From assembly GCF_030563405.1 (NCBI RefSeq), contig NZ_CP130749.1, positions 992,001 to 1,056,000 of the forward strand: a stretch of DNA of 64,000 nt, in the 5' to 3' direction. Made by a program: the position numbers and the translations under genes. Origin of the DNA: Vibrio sp. SNU_ST1 (GTDB lineage: Bacteria; Pseudomonadota; Gammaproteobacteria; Enterobacterales; Vibrionaceae). Positions 17,303 through 26,647 of the stretch are shown here, one piece after another. The notes below the pieces were generated by a model. The model worked only from the letters and a program-made list of their open reading frames with translations. It did not search any database and was not told the DNA's origin. Every line of letters begins with the position of its first letter. Within the stretch, counting starts at the first letter, position 1.

Positions 17303-18778
17303 TTATTGGTCTAGTTTACCAACCAAAGATAGGTCAAAGCTTGCACCCATGTACTTGAAATGCGGGCGAACAGACATTGATACTTTGTACCAACCTGGGT
17401 CACCCTCAACATCAGACACTTCAACTTTTGCCGCTCGCAATGGTCGACGACCACGAACTTCTGCTGGCGGGTTTTCTTGATCAGATACGTATTGACGGAT
17501 CCATTTATTTAGCTCGACTTCAAGGTCTGTACGCTCTTTCCAAGACCCTATTTGCTCACGCTGAAGTACCTTGATGTAATGGGCTAAGCGGTTGATAATA
17601 AACATGTAAGGTAACTGAGTACCCAACTTGTAATTCATCTCAGCTTGCTTACCTTCAGGCGTATTCGCAAACACTTTTGGCTTCTGTACTGAGTTTGCCG
17701 AGAAGAACGCTGCATTGTCAGAACCTTTGCGCATTGTTAACGCCATAAAGCCTTCTTCTGCAAGTTCGTACTCACGACGGTCAGAAACCAATATTTCAGT
17801 TGGGATCTTAGTTTCGATCTGACCCATCGCTTCAAAGTTGTATACCGGAAGATCGTTAACCGCACCGCCGCTTTGAGGTCCAATGATATTTGGACACCAG
17901 CGGTATTTTGCAAACGACTCACTGATCTTTGAAGCCATCGCGTAAGCTGAGTTGCCCCAAAGGTAGTTATCGTGGCTATCCGTAACCATTTCATCGTAAT
18001 CAAACGCCTTAATTGGGTTATCTTCAACTGAATATGGAGTACGAAGCATAAAGCGTGATGTACACAGGCCTACATAACGTGCGTCTTCGTGTTCGCGGAA
18101 CCCACGCCACTTAGTATATTGAGGACCTTCAAATACCGATTTCAAATCTTTTAAATTTGGTAATTCTTCATAAGAATCCAAACCAAAGAATTGAGAAGAA
18201 GCCGAAGTAATAAATGGTGCATGAGACATAGCTCCTACATTACCCATATATTCCATCAACTTAATATCCGGTGAAGAAGCTGACAATTGGTAGTCACAAA
18301 TAACAGCGCCTACAGGCTTACCGCCAAATTGACCATACTCACGAGTATAGATCTGCTTGTATAAACCGGACTTAACTACTTCAGGGGCATCTTCAAAATC
18401 GTCCAGAACTTCGTCTTTCTTAGCCGAAATAAGTTCGATTTGAATATTCTCACGGAAGTCCGTGTGATCAACAAGATATTTGAGCCCGCGCCATGTTGAT
18501 TCAATAGCTTGAACTTCTTCATTGTGTAGTATTGCATCAACCTGCTTAGATAATTTCTGGTCAATCTCAGAGATCATCAAATCAACTAGCGATTGATCTA
18601 CTTTTTCTACTGTTGAGCTGCTTAACAACTCACCAATGAATGCTTCAACGCCACGCTTTGCAACGTCAAAACCTTCGTCGCTAGGCTTGAGGCGAGTCTC
18701 ATTTAGAATGCTATCCAGAAGTGAGCCTGATTCAACTAGAGCTGCTTCTTGTTCTGGTGCTTGTACTTCTGCCGACAT
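17303..18778 (-). CDS. tssC: TssC (VipB), large subunit of the contractile sheath
   Basis: 491 residues, standard length. The motifs HNEEVQAIESTWRGLKYLVDHTDF, VGAVICDYQLSASSPDI, APFITSASSQFFGLDS, FMLRTPY and the C-terminal VRPHFKYMGASFDLSLVGKLD are diagnostic. TssC forms the sheath with TssB and exposes the surface that ClpV recycles. The gene begins 8 bp after tssB. Confidence 0.98.
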   Translation of the reverse strand: MSAEVQAPEQEAALVESGSLLDSILNETRLKPSDEGFDVAKRGVEAFIGELLSSSTVEKVDQSLVDLMISEIDQKLSKQVDAILHNEEVQAIESTWRGLKYLVDHTDFRENIQIELISAKKDEVLDDFEDAPEVVKSGLYKQIYTREYGQFGGKPVGAVICDYQLSASSPDIKLMEYMGNVGAMSHAPFITSASSQFFGLDSYEELPNLKDLKSVFEGPQYTKWRGFREHEDARYVGLCTSRFMLRTPYSVEDNPIKAFDYDEMVTDSHDNYLWGNSAYAMASKISESFAKYRWCPNIIGPQSGGAVNDLPVYNFEAMGQIETKIPTEILVSDRREYELAEEGFMALTMRKGSDNAAFFSANSVQKPKVFANTPEGKQAEMNYKLGTQLPYMFIINRLAHYIKVLQREQIGSWKERTDLEVELNKWIRQYVSDQENPPAEVRGRRPLRAAKVEVSDVEGDPGWYKVSMSVRPHFKYMGASFDLSLVGKLDQ

Positions 18779-18786
18779 GGTATTCC

Positions 18787-19293
18787 CTACTCTGCTTTTT
18801 CGCCTTGGTCTGCACCAATGCTAAGTTCATCCAAAAGTTTCTTTCTTGCTTCTTCATCTTGAAGAACAGCTGCTATCTTTTTACGGAAAGCAGGTACATT
18901 TCCTAGAGGGCCTTTTAATGCAACCAAGGCTTCACGAAGCTCTAATAAGCCATTTAATTCTGGAACTTTCTTCGCAATAGACTCAGGAGTAAAGTCCTTC
19001 ATATTTTTAAATGTAATATCAACACCAATTTGCGCGCCTTCTTCGTCAGAAAGTCGATTCTCAACGTTTGCTTTGATATTTGGCGCGTAGCCTTCTAATA
19101 CTTCGTTAAAGTTGTCTTTATCGATATTAATAGGATTACGCTCTTCGATCGGTGTTTCATCTGCGCGGGCAGTAAAATCACCGACAACCATCATACTTAG
19201 AGGCAGTTCAACATCTTCAGACGCATCGCCTGTCGCTGGAACATAACGTATATTAATTCGCTCTTTCGGAGCCACCGAGCCATCACGTGACAT
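18787..19293 (-). CDS. tssB: TssB (VipA), small subunit of the contractile sheath
   Basis: 168 residues. Typical start MSRDGSVAPKERINIRYVP and motif ELPLSMMVVGDFTARADETPIEERNPINIDKDNFNEVL, followed by a helical C-terminal half (LNGLLELREALVALKGPLGNVPAFRKKIAAVL). It builds the sheath with TssC. The gene begins 18 bp after tssA. Confidence 0.98.
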   Translation of the reverse strand: MSRDGSVAPKERINIRYVPATGDASEDVELPLSMMVVGDFTARADETPIEERNPINIDKDNFNEVLEGYAPNIKANVENRLSDEEGAQIGVDITFKNMKDFTPESIAKKVPELNGLLELREALVALKGPLGNVPAFRKKIAAVLQDEEARKKLLDELSIGADQGEKAE

Positions 19294-19311
19294 AATTAGT
19301 CCTTTTCTAAT

Positions 19312-20889
19312 TTATTGCTGGTCATAAATTGTTCCCCATTCGCTATATATCTCTGGTAGAAAATCTTTATTTCGATACAGTTCCCTAAGAGTTTTTTGAA
19401 TTAAATGCTCTAAGGAGAAAAACAAATGAGGTTCCCAAATTGATAGATTTAATTCTTTGCTGACTTCCCAATTTTTTTCCAAGTAAGGCAAGCACAACGG
19501 ATATAAACCAACATTTTGGTAGGCTTTCACTAACTTCAAATGCAACATAAACTGCCCACGACCGGAGTTATCCAACTCAAGTTTTTTCGACAGTTCAGCG
19601 ACATACATACCCAAATCTTCTAGGGCAATATCCTCCATCTCTGACAAATCATCTTCAGAAACAACAATACTTTGAACAATTGAAGAGTTATCCGAAGACG
19701 AACTATTACCTGTAGATAACCAAGTAATGGTTGCTTCATCTGCAAATGGAATAGAATTTTTAAAAAATAGGCTTTCAATTCCATTAAAAGAATTGATAAA
19801 CCTCCTTGTTTCTTGTTTAACGGCCGTTGCAGCTTCGCCATACCCAAGATTACTCAACATTGAATAAACAAAATAATGTCCAGTCAGCCAAAAGGGCGCA
19901 TCGGTCAGAGTTCGTTCGAGACGTTTAATTGTGTCAATATCACTTTCTTGATGTGCTTTGTCTCGATACTCAACTTGCTGATCTAACGAAACCGCTAAAC
20001 TCAGCTGAGTAACATTTTCTTGGTGGTCTGGTAGACCGTCAACGTCGAACCACGTGAGATGACGATAAATCCGATATCCTAATGCTTCTGTCGGATTAGA
20101 ATGCATCATCATTTCTGCAACTTTTTTTAACGTACGCTTTGATGCTGTCGGAGACGAAAAATCCGTGTCAACGTCAACGAAGTTAAGTTCACTGGACGAG
20201 ATCCGTGTTTTATTTGACAAGGCTTGAGTCAAAGAAGAATCTAAAGGTGGTTGAGCATCGACACCTTTCACTTTCTCGGACTTTCCACTCGCTTCGGTCA
20301 ACGGACCTGTATCAACCGCCCTGTCTTGACCCAATATCTCTTCGCTTGGAGATGCGTTCTGCATCAACTGATTTAGCTGAGTTTTTATTTCAAAAAAGTC
20401 CGCATCAGAATCTTGAAATATTTGGTCAAATTGGCGCTGAATACTTTCGACTAATGTCACACAACGTGAAAGTGCTTCCCAATTCAAAGATTGGGTAGAC
20501 AATTTAGTCGAAACAAGTTTAATTTGATGGTTTAACCATTCAACTGCACCATCTCTACCTCGCTTACGTTTTGGATATAACTCGCCCCCAAAATGGCTTA
20601 TTGATTCGTTGAGCAAAGATAAACCTTCGTCTAGCCCAGCGACTCCGTTCTCTTCAACCAAAGCTCGAATCAAATAGCAAAGCGCTTTAAGATCCTTACT
20701 ATGTTGACTTAGTACCTCAATTGAATGGACCTTTACTATATGCCAGTCAACAGTCTCACCAAACAATGAGCCAAATTTTTTAACTTCAGTTTCCATCATT
20801 TCGTAGCAAAACTCATACCTAGCGTCCTCACCCGTTGGAGAGACTCCTGGTATTGGTGCTAATAACGTTTCTGTATCGATCAAACTCAA
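19312..20889 (-). CDS. tssA: TssA, T6SS cap/baseplate protein (ImpA domain)
   Basis: 525 residues. The ImpA N-terminal domain spans about 5-115 (PIPGVSPTGEDARYEFCYEMMETEVKK, VDWHIVKVHSIEVLSQHSKDLKALCYLIRALVEENG). The C-terminal part (RFMLHLKLVKAYQNVGLYPLCLPYLEKNWE) matches the VasJ-type C-terminal domain. TssA caps the growing tail tube. The start is TTG 20889, with GAGG five bases upstream. That ribosome-binding site lies in the last codons of ppkA, whose stop is one base away, so the two genes are probably translationally coupled. Confidence 0.92.
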   Translation of the reverse strand: MSLIDTETLLAPIPGVSPTGEDARYEFCYEMMETEVKKFGSLFGETVDWHIVKVHSIEVLSQHSKDLKALCYLIRALVEENGVAGLDEGLSLLNESISHFGGELYPKRKRGRDGAVEWLNHQIKLVSTKLSTQSLNWEALSRCVTLVESIQRQFDQIFQDSDADFFEIKTQLNQLMQNASPSEEILGQDRAVDTGPLTEASGKSEKVKGVDAQPPLDSSLTQALSNKTRISSSELNFVDVDTDFSSPTASKRTLKKVAEMMMHSNPTEALGYRIYRHLTWFDVDGLPDHQENVTQLSLAVSLDQQVEYRDKAHQESDIDTIKRLERTLTDAPFWLTGHYFVYSMLSNLGYGEAATAVKQETRRFINSFNGIESLFFKNSIPFADEATITWLSTGNSSSSDNSSIVQSIVVSEDDLSEMEDIALEDLGMYVAELSKKLELDNSGRGQFMLHLKLVKAYQNVGLYPLCLPYLEKNWEVSKELNLSIWEPHLFFSLEHLIQKTLRELYRNKDFLPEIYSEWGTIYDQQ

Positions 20890-20890
20890 G

Positions 20891-22882
20891 TTAACCTCGG
20901 CTTTCAGAGTTGTAACTTCTAATTGCTCGCTCGATGGCTATTGCACCTCTTGCGGGTTTAGATAACTGATGGCTCTTGTCAATTGAGTCACTTGCCATAC
21001 TATTTAAAATTTCGGTTATCTCTTTAAACTTCTTAGGAGCATTTGTCTCTAGATCGACTAATGAATCATGGAGTTTTTGTGTGCCAAAAACAGATTGCTC
21101 AGTCACCGTACTGAACAAGATGAATTCACTTCGTGCCACTTTCAGTGCTCTTACTTTTGCCTTTAATTTAGGCGTATTGCCAAAAAATGATTGCGCGGCT
21201 TCTGCCTCATCAATAGCTTTAGAATAATAATGTTGCTCCGCATTATTCTCTATTGAGAGATCTATTCCGTTCAGCACTTTCTGGGGTAAAACATGGCTAT
21301 AAAAATAAGCTTTTGATTGACTTATTTTCCAAGCGGTTTCAATATCGCTATCAGCAACTTCTGACTTACCATCTAGTATCAAATCGACCAAACGTTGTTC
21401 GTTATTTCCATCAAAACTTGCAATATTTTGTGACTCGATGGTTGCCTGATTAAGGCTTGCCATCGCGTCCGTCAGCGCTTTGTCTGCATAAGGAAATAGT
21501 GACCCGTCGCTGTTTAATTTCTCTCGCAAAGAAACAAGCTTCTGTCGGATATACTTCAAAGTTTGAGGGAGTTGGTCAACCGTTCTTTCATATTGACTTA
21601 AATCCGATTCGTAGTTTTTGTACAACTGAGCTAATTTGCCCTGCTGTACTTCATAGGCTTCTCGGTAAGGAGCTGTCGAGACGACATCTTTTTCCATGTC
21701 TTCTAACGCGAATTCAATATCCCACGGTGATTGAGCCAAGAAAGACGCGGTCTGTGCAGGTTTAATCGTACTTACTAGATTACTTGTACCGTTGCTCGAT
21801 TTAACTATCGATTTCCATTCAGGTTGGGTCTGGTTATACAAATAAGTTCCTGTGATAATTGCAACACACAAAACCAAACTCGCTTCTAAATAGCGAAGTC
21901 GCCCAGTGTGAATTCTATCGATAGCACTATGTTTTGTTAAAACGAGATCGGCGTTACGTAAGCTACTAAACAAAGGGGCGCTAACTTCAGTCTCAAACTT
22001 TTGAGTATCTATCTTAGCTAATTGTTGTGCGAACGAAGTAGCCGTGTATCTGTGCTGTCTTGGGTTGCCAATAACTTCTTTAATTAACTTCCATACATGA
22101 TTAGGAATTTGAGCAGGTCGTTTCTTTGCTTTGAGTTGCGTAGCCCAAGCATCGCCAAATACTGCACCAAGAAATAAATGGCCGGTCAATAACGCGAGAG
22201 AATAAACATCATCTTGTGGTTGAGCCATTCCAGATTTTAAAAACGCGGGAGATGCGTAGCTCATGCTTGCTTCTGCATAAGTGTTTGACTCTCCAACATA
22301 CCGAGCCGCACCAAAGTCAATCAATTTAACGTAATCAGACTCTGTAACGATGATATTTGACGGCTTAATATCTAAATGGCAAACACCTCTGGTGTGCATA
22401 AACTCTAGCGCACCAGACAATTGGTAGATCAACCATGCAATATGATCATGCCGAAACCCTTTGGGAGTATGGCGTGCCATTTTCTCAGCTAATGATTCTC
22501 CCTGAATCCAATGATACATAAAGTATGGTCGTTCGAACTCTTTCCCTATTTTGATAAAATCAGCGACACTTGGGTGCTGAGACATTTCAAGTCGACTGGC
22601 CTCACCGATGAGTAATTCATGTGCTACGTCAGATGAATTCTCATTTAGAACTTTGCAACAGACCTGTTTTTCAGGGCTTCCTTTTTTCGCTAAATGATAG
22701 ACAGTCGTTTTGCCATTTTTTGAAGGTAATGTATCTAAAACGTCAAATTGAGAAAAAATCACATACTCTAACTTAGGCTTATTTTTATTAGCCAAGTTCT
22801 GAGCTTGCTGATTTTTCTTTTCGATCGCTTTCACAACCAACTTATCTAGATAACCTTTGGCTGTCCCTTGCTTTTCTGGCAC
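20891..22882 (-). CDS. ppkA: PpkA-like Ser/Thr protein kinase, membrane-anchored
   Basis: 663 residues, GTG start at 22882. The kinase domain spans about 45-290. The ATP-anchoring Lys (QVCCKVL, about 77), catalytic loop HLDIKPSNI (about 169-177) and metal-binding DFG (about 189-191) are present. The usual HRD is HLD, and the glycine-rich loop is poor. One membrane segment (ASLVLCVAIITGTYLY, about 330-350) separates it from a coiled-coil-rich periplasmic part. It heads the tssABCEFG operon. In known systems PpkA phosphorylates an FHA protein to switch the T6SS on; TagH here would be the target. No PppA phosphatase is visible in the window. Confidence 0.85.
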   Translation of the reverse strand: MPEKQGTAKGYLDKLVVKAIEKKNQQAQNLANKNKPKLEYVIFSQFDVLDTLPSKNGKTTVYHLAKKGSPEKQVCCKVLNENSSDVAHELLIGEASRLEMSQHPSVADFIKIGKEFERPYFMYHWIQGESLAEKMARHTPKGFRHDHIAWLIYQLSGALEFMHTRGVCHLDIKPSNIIVTESDYVKLIDFGAARYVGESNTYAEASMSYASPAFLKSGMAQPQDDVYSLALLTGHLFLGAVFGDAWATQLKAKKRPAQIPNHVWKLIKEVIGNPRQHRYTATSFAQQLAKIDTQKFETEVSAPLFSSLRNADLVLTKHSAIDRIHTGRLRYLEASLVLCVAIITGTYLYNQTQPEWKSIVKSSNGTSNLVSTIKPAQTASFLAQSPWDIEFALEDMEKDVVSTAPYREAYEVQQGKLAQLYKNYESDLSQYERTVDQLPQTLKYIRQKLVSLREKLNSDGSLFPYADKALTDAMASLNQATIESQNIASFDGNNEQRLVDLILDGKSEVADSDIETAWKISQSKAYFYSHVLPQKVLNGIDLSIENNAEQHYYSKAIDEAEAAQSFFGNTPKLKAKVRALKVARSEFILFSTVTEQSVFGTQKLHDSLVDLETNAPKKFKEITEILNSMASDSIDKSHQLSKPARGAIAIERAIRSYNSESRG

Positions 22883-23383
22883 GCTAAACTCTTTATCAAA
22901 CGAAATAAATTAATGTAGAATAATAATTACTGTCTAATACCCTTTTCAATAGCAGTATTAAAAAACCTCGGTAAGACTATTACTTTAGTTATTATTACTA
23001 AATAACCACGCATAATAACAAACTCATTGACTACCAATTGTTCATTATTTTCCGATTAAAATATAAAAACTCTTCTATCGGAATTAGGCTTGGAACAAAC
23101 ATTGCCACATAAATCACACTTTATAATTACAAAAAATAGGTTATTGTAAGTAATAAATTTCAGACGAACAGTTCAATCATTGCTGTGAAGATATGAGAGG
23201 CTGTGACAAAACATTTAAAATCAAGCGTAACTTTCCTTAATATCCAACCGAACTTATTAATAGAAATTTAGATTGATGAGATTATCGATAGGATAAGCGC
23301 TTAAGAGATGATGAACACTCAAATTGACTTCATGAGACGTTAACTACCGAAGGGCTCTCAGCCCTCCGGTTATGTTAGCTCTG
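22883..23383. promoter_or_regulatory. Intergenic region upstream of ppkA
   Basis: 500 bp, AT-rich, without a convincing gene. It should contain the promoter of the ppkA-tssABCEFG operon and the 3' end of the vgrG operon. I see no sigma-54 element that keeps both the GG and GC dinucleotides. Confidence 0.45.
23341..23377 (-). terminator. Hairpin at the end of the hcp-vgrG operon
   Basis: A long imperfect hairpin (ACCGAAGGGCT / AGCCCTCCGGT, with an outer TAAC/GTTA extension) lies 7 bp past the stop of the ketosynthase-like gene. The minus-strand sequence after it has no good T run, so it may be an inefficient terminator or an mRNA-stabilising end. Confidence 0.55.
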
Positions 23384-24337
23384 CTAATTATTTTTCATAC
23401 GGGTCAGTTGAAGTAGCGCCCTTTCGCCCTGCAAATCAAACATCAACAAAGTAATAGGTCTATTGTGAGGCCCTTCTTGAATAGCACTGGCCATTAGAGC
23501 CAATGATGAGCAACTGCCGAGTGTGCCCCATAAATCATTGATTAAAAATGGCTGTTGAGGGTTATCAAAATATTCTGCACGGGCACCTAACGCAAAACCA
23601 TAATCTTCAGTATGAGATCTCAAATTGGTCATATCGGAGAACACAACCCCAAAACTCTCGATAGTACGGAGCGCACTTCTTACAAGCTTCATCATTGACC
23701 GACGGGTTGTATTTACAGGTTCTAAGTCGAAATAACCTAATTGTGCCAGAGGAGTAAGCTTTAACGTTTTGACCAAATTATTCCGGCACAAAATTACGCC
23801 AGCCCCTCCTTCGCTAGGTATTATCCCCCAGGGGTTAAATGAACTCATTACGTACCCAGTTTCTATCAATGCGTCTATATTCGCCACAGGCGAATCAACC
23901 GATATACTCATTACAGCATCATATTGATTCAATTTGGCCAACGATGTGGTTAAGTGTGACGGCCCACCTTGTTGAACCACTTCATAATGAGAGATTGCAT
24001 CACAGTGCTTACATTCACTTAACCACTCACTAACCTCTACAATGGAAAGAGCTTCAGGAATGTTGATGAGTAATGGAATCGGCTTTAGAGCCTTAGGTAG
24101 CTGCTTTAAAAGAGCCCCGACTAAGCTCTCAATAAGCTCTGAGCATTTGTCAAACAACGATGTGTTGGAAGTGTATTCAATATTACCGTAGGTAAATCTT
24201 TCAATCCCATCCTCGGCTACTTTCTGATCAAACCTTCCCAAATCCGCCTTAGCGACTGCTGTGGCAATTTCAAGGTTCATGCCCGTTGGTGTCATGGCTT
24301 CCATTCCAATAATAAAACGGGCTGAATTGTTATTCAT
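23384..24337 (-). CDS. Ketosynthase-like (thiolase-fold) protein, T6SS accessory
   Basis: 317 residues. Several pieces of the beta-ketoacyl-synthase fold can be read: IIGMEAMTPTGMNLEIATAV at the N-terminus, AVMSISVDSPVANIDALIETG, IIPSEGGAGVILC (normally GEGAGVLVLE), and GTLGSCSSLALMASAIQ near the C-terminus. The catalytic Cys loop and the two His motifs are missing and the protein is shorter than true KAS enzymes, so it is probably not an active synthase. It is last in the hcp-vgrG operon and overlaps the DUF2169 gene by 8 bp. Similar proteins accompany DUF2169 genes in other T6SS loci; their role is unknown. Confidence 0.65.
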   Translation of the reverse strand: MNNNSARFIIGMEAMTPTGMNLEIATAVAKADLGRFDQKVAEDGIERFTYGNIEYTSNTSLFDKCSELIESLVGALLKQLPKALKPIPLLINIPEALSIVEVSEWLSECKHCDAISHYEVVQQGGPSHLTTSLAKLNQYDAVMSISVDSPVANIDALIETGYVMSSFNPWGIIPSEGGAGVILCRNNLVKTLKLTPLAQLGYFDLEPVNTTRRSMMKLVRSALRTIESFGVVFSDMTNLRSHTEDYGFALGARAEYFDNPQQPFLINDLWGTLGSCSSLALMASAIQEGPHNRPITLLMFDLQGERALLQLTRMKNN

Positions 24338-25322
24338 TATCGGACAGCTCCTGCTTTTTATGAATCCTAGTTGACACTAACATATGCTCCTCTCCTTGGC
24401 ATGGGAACACGGCGCTATAGCTAATTGAAAGTGTACGAGCCTCTGTGTCAATAAAAACCGTCGCAATAGTCATATCGACTTGGTAATTAGTATTTTTAAA
24501 CTGAGCTTCTGCAATATACATATCTTTAGGAAAACGAAAAGAAAGTGCATCATTATGACAAAACCCACTCATCATCAATCGTTCACCGCCCGATATGAAC
24601 CCTCTACACTGTTGATCTTGTGGTGCGCTCTGATAAAAACGTAGGTCAAAATCTAATGGATAAAGGGGTTTTCGATTCTCTAGCCAATCGGCATCAAAAG
24701 TCCCGGCATACCGCTGCCTAGCTCCAAAAAATGGCGCTAGCGGGCCAAAGCCTGCTACCCGTGTATTCTTTGGTGTCGCACTCCAATCTTCAGTTGGATA
24801 AAAAACAGAAGGTACCTTCTGATTTAATAGCTCTGCTGTACTATCAGCAATACCTCCGCCAAGCCGGTTTCTTAAATCGCCTCCAATAGCACAGGAGTAA
24901 TCTATCTCTTTTTCGATAAATGGGAGTGGTTTACTCAGGGTCACGCTACCGCCATGCTCTATCCATTGCCTATCTCCAACTACTGACAAAGTTTTATCAA
25001 TATGACCATCAATCAAAAGCCGGCACTCGTGGTATGTAACGGCCTTTTTTGCGTAACTTCGCGCCTTGCCGGAAATCAACACATCTGTGTTGGCCTTCAC
25101 TACAGAGAACTCATGATCAACTTTCATCGCAGAAAGTCCCGCTTCACCCAAATAAACAGGATCGTCATAGATCTCTGACTCTTCCAGCTCCTTCCAAACA
25201 GAGTCTACAAATTGCCACGAGCGCTTTCCAACAACAACCCAAACCTCTTTACCGTTCTGATCTCGTTGAAAACGGCCCTTTATTGAAAGTTCTGGATGGT
25301 TCTCAATATCCCACAACTGCAT
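24330..25322 (-). CDS. DUF2169 T6SS adaptor/chaperone
   Basis: 330 residues. The DUF2169 pattern is recognisable: WVVVGKRSWQF at the N-terminus, SGKARSYAKKAVTYHECRLLIDGHIDKTLSVVGDRQW, then GFGPLAPFFGARQRYAGTFDADWLENRKPLYPLDFDLRFYQSAPQDQQ. In other bacteria such proteins load DUF4150/PAAR-bearing cargo on VgrG. Here the likely client is the DUF4150 protein at 1703-3190. It overlaps its upstream neighbour by 20 bp and its downstream neighbour by 8 bp, so the operon is tightly packed. Confidence 0.85.
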   Translation of the reverse strand: MQLWDIENHPELSIKGRFQRDQNGKEVWVVVGKRSWQFVDSVWKELEESEIYDDPVYLGEAGLSAMKVDHEFSVVKANTDVLISGKARSYAKKAVTYHECRLLIDGHIDKTLSVVGDRQWIEHGGSVTLSKPLPFIEKEIDYSCAIGGDLRNRLGGGIADSTAELLNQKVPSVFYPTEDWSATPKNTRVAGFGPLAPFFGARQRYAGTFDADWLENRKPLYPLDFDLRFYQSAPQDQQCRGFISGGERLMMSGFCHNDALSFRFPKDMYIAEAQFKNTNYQVDMTIATVFIDTEARTLSISYSAVFPCQGEEHMLVSTRIHKKQELSDNE

Positions 25323-26622
25323 TATTATTCCTTAGGTTAAACCTTTCTGAGGCTGTTGAATTCTGAGTTAGTCGCGTGATATTCCACTTTTGTTGATGGG
25401 CAGGCATAGCCATATCCCAAGGAATGTATGAACGAGTATGGAGGCAAACCTGACGCCAAATCCAAATCCTAAAAGCGGCATTAACTTGAGTATCGAACAT
25501 GGCTTGTATACTAGTTTCTAGAGTCAAAGCTTGTCCCATTCGACCTGGAGATACTTGTTTGTAGGCATCAGTCTTGGCCCACTCTTGTAACCTTTCGAGT
25601 ATTTCATGCCATTCAAAATCAATGCCCAAGTTTTTTGGTGTCACAGGTAAGCGTTTTCCATAAACAATATAAAGCGCTTGAATCCAATCCTCAGCTTCGA
25701 ACTCTTCAAGGCTCGATATCAATTCAATTATTATAGGAACGTGTTCATTGAGGCCATGTAATACAAAATCAAATGGAGCCTGTGCACTACTCGGATCAAA
25801 GTGTTCAAACTCTTTGAGGTCTAAAAGTTTGGCATAAGTGATAACTTCAGGATCAGACATGCTATCGATTGAGGTACCGAACTCCTGACGAAACCAAGTT
25901 CCCCGATCCTCTTTCGTAAGCAAGCGTTCAAACAGGTTCTGACTTCCATTTGAATTTTCAGCTAACCAGACAACGCTTTCTGCGTCGTTTTGTAACGATA
26001 AAAACAAATGTGCTTTATGTTTAGAAAAGCGCTCATCTTTAAGCCAGCGCTTTAACAGGCCAACTGTGATAGTTTGGCGTAACTGTAAGCACTCTAAATA
26101 AAGCAGAGGCAGTTTAGAACCACCTTCAACCATTTCGATGATTACAGTGTCGATACTTGGTAATGACGACTGCACAACCAAGAATTTTGCGGTTTGGTCA
26201 TCTAACTCATCAAGTATGGATAAGCCACAAAGTAGATTTTCATGATCCTGTCCAATATCGGCATTCAACATAAGCCAAGCATAAACAGTCGGTTCGCTTT
26301 GCTTCAATTGATGGATTAGTCCCGGAGCCAAACGATAGAAAGACAAATAAACATTTTTTAGGTCTTTAATCTGGCGGTCAGCCAACGCTAAATACTCCAG
26401 CTCGATGCTTGGGTATCCCCTCTTATGGACTTGTAATCGTTGCTTTAATAAGAAATTGAGTGTCTCCGAAGCCAGTGACAACTTTTCATTACAAATTTCC
26501 AGCCACTTGATAGGAAGCTCGTCCAATAAAGTGAGCGTACTTTCCGCATTGGCAATCGCCAACTCCACATCTTCATTAGTGATCGGCTGATTTAGCTGAT
26601 CTATACCTATTTTTTGACGCAT
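25303..26622 (-). CDS. T6SS-associated protein, possibly TIGR02270 family
   Basis: 439 residues from ATG 26622; a TTG at 26634 is in frame but lacks a ribosome-binding site. The protein is almost entirely helical, with repeated units rich in Leu and Trp (LPLLYLECLQLRQTITVGLLKRWLKDERF, HLFLSLQNDAESVVWLAENS), which suggests a HEAT-like solenoid. Genes of the TIGR02270 family occupy this place between DUF6484 and DUF2169 genes in many T6SS loci; I base the name on that context and the general look, not on a decisive motif. It may be a scaffold for cargo loading. Confidence 0.55.
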   Translation of the reverse strand: MRQKIGIDQLNQPITNEDVELAIANAESTLTLLDELPIKWLEICNEKLSLASETLNFLLKQRLQVHKRGYPSIELEYLALADRQIKDLKNVYLSFYRLAPGLIHQLKQSEPTVYAWLMLNADIGQDHENLLCGLSILDELDDQTAKFLVVQSSLPSIDTVIIEMVEGGSKLPLLYLECLQLRQTITVGLLKRWLKDERFSKHKAHLFLSLQNDAESVVWLAENSNGSQNLFERLLTKEDRGTWFRQEFGTSIDSMSDPEVITYAKLLDLKEFEHFDPSSAQAPFDFVLHGLNEHVPIIIELISSLEEFEAEDWIQALYIVYGKRLPVTPKNLGIDFEWHEILERLQEWAKTDAYKQVSPGRMGQALTLETSIQAMFDTQVNAAFRIWIWRQVCLHTRSYIPWDMAMPAHQQKWNITRLTQNSTASERFNLRNNNAVVGY

Positions 26623-26647
26623 CCGTGAATCCAATCTAGTAACACGA

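Noticed and set aside
23091..23110. Sigma-54-like element upstream of ppkA (minus strand TGGCAATGTTTGTTC)
   Set aside because: The -24 box is fair, but the invariant GC of the -12 box is TC at the correct spacing.
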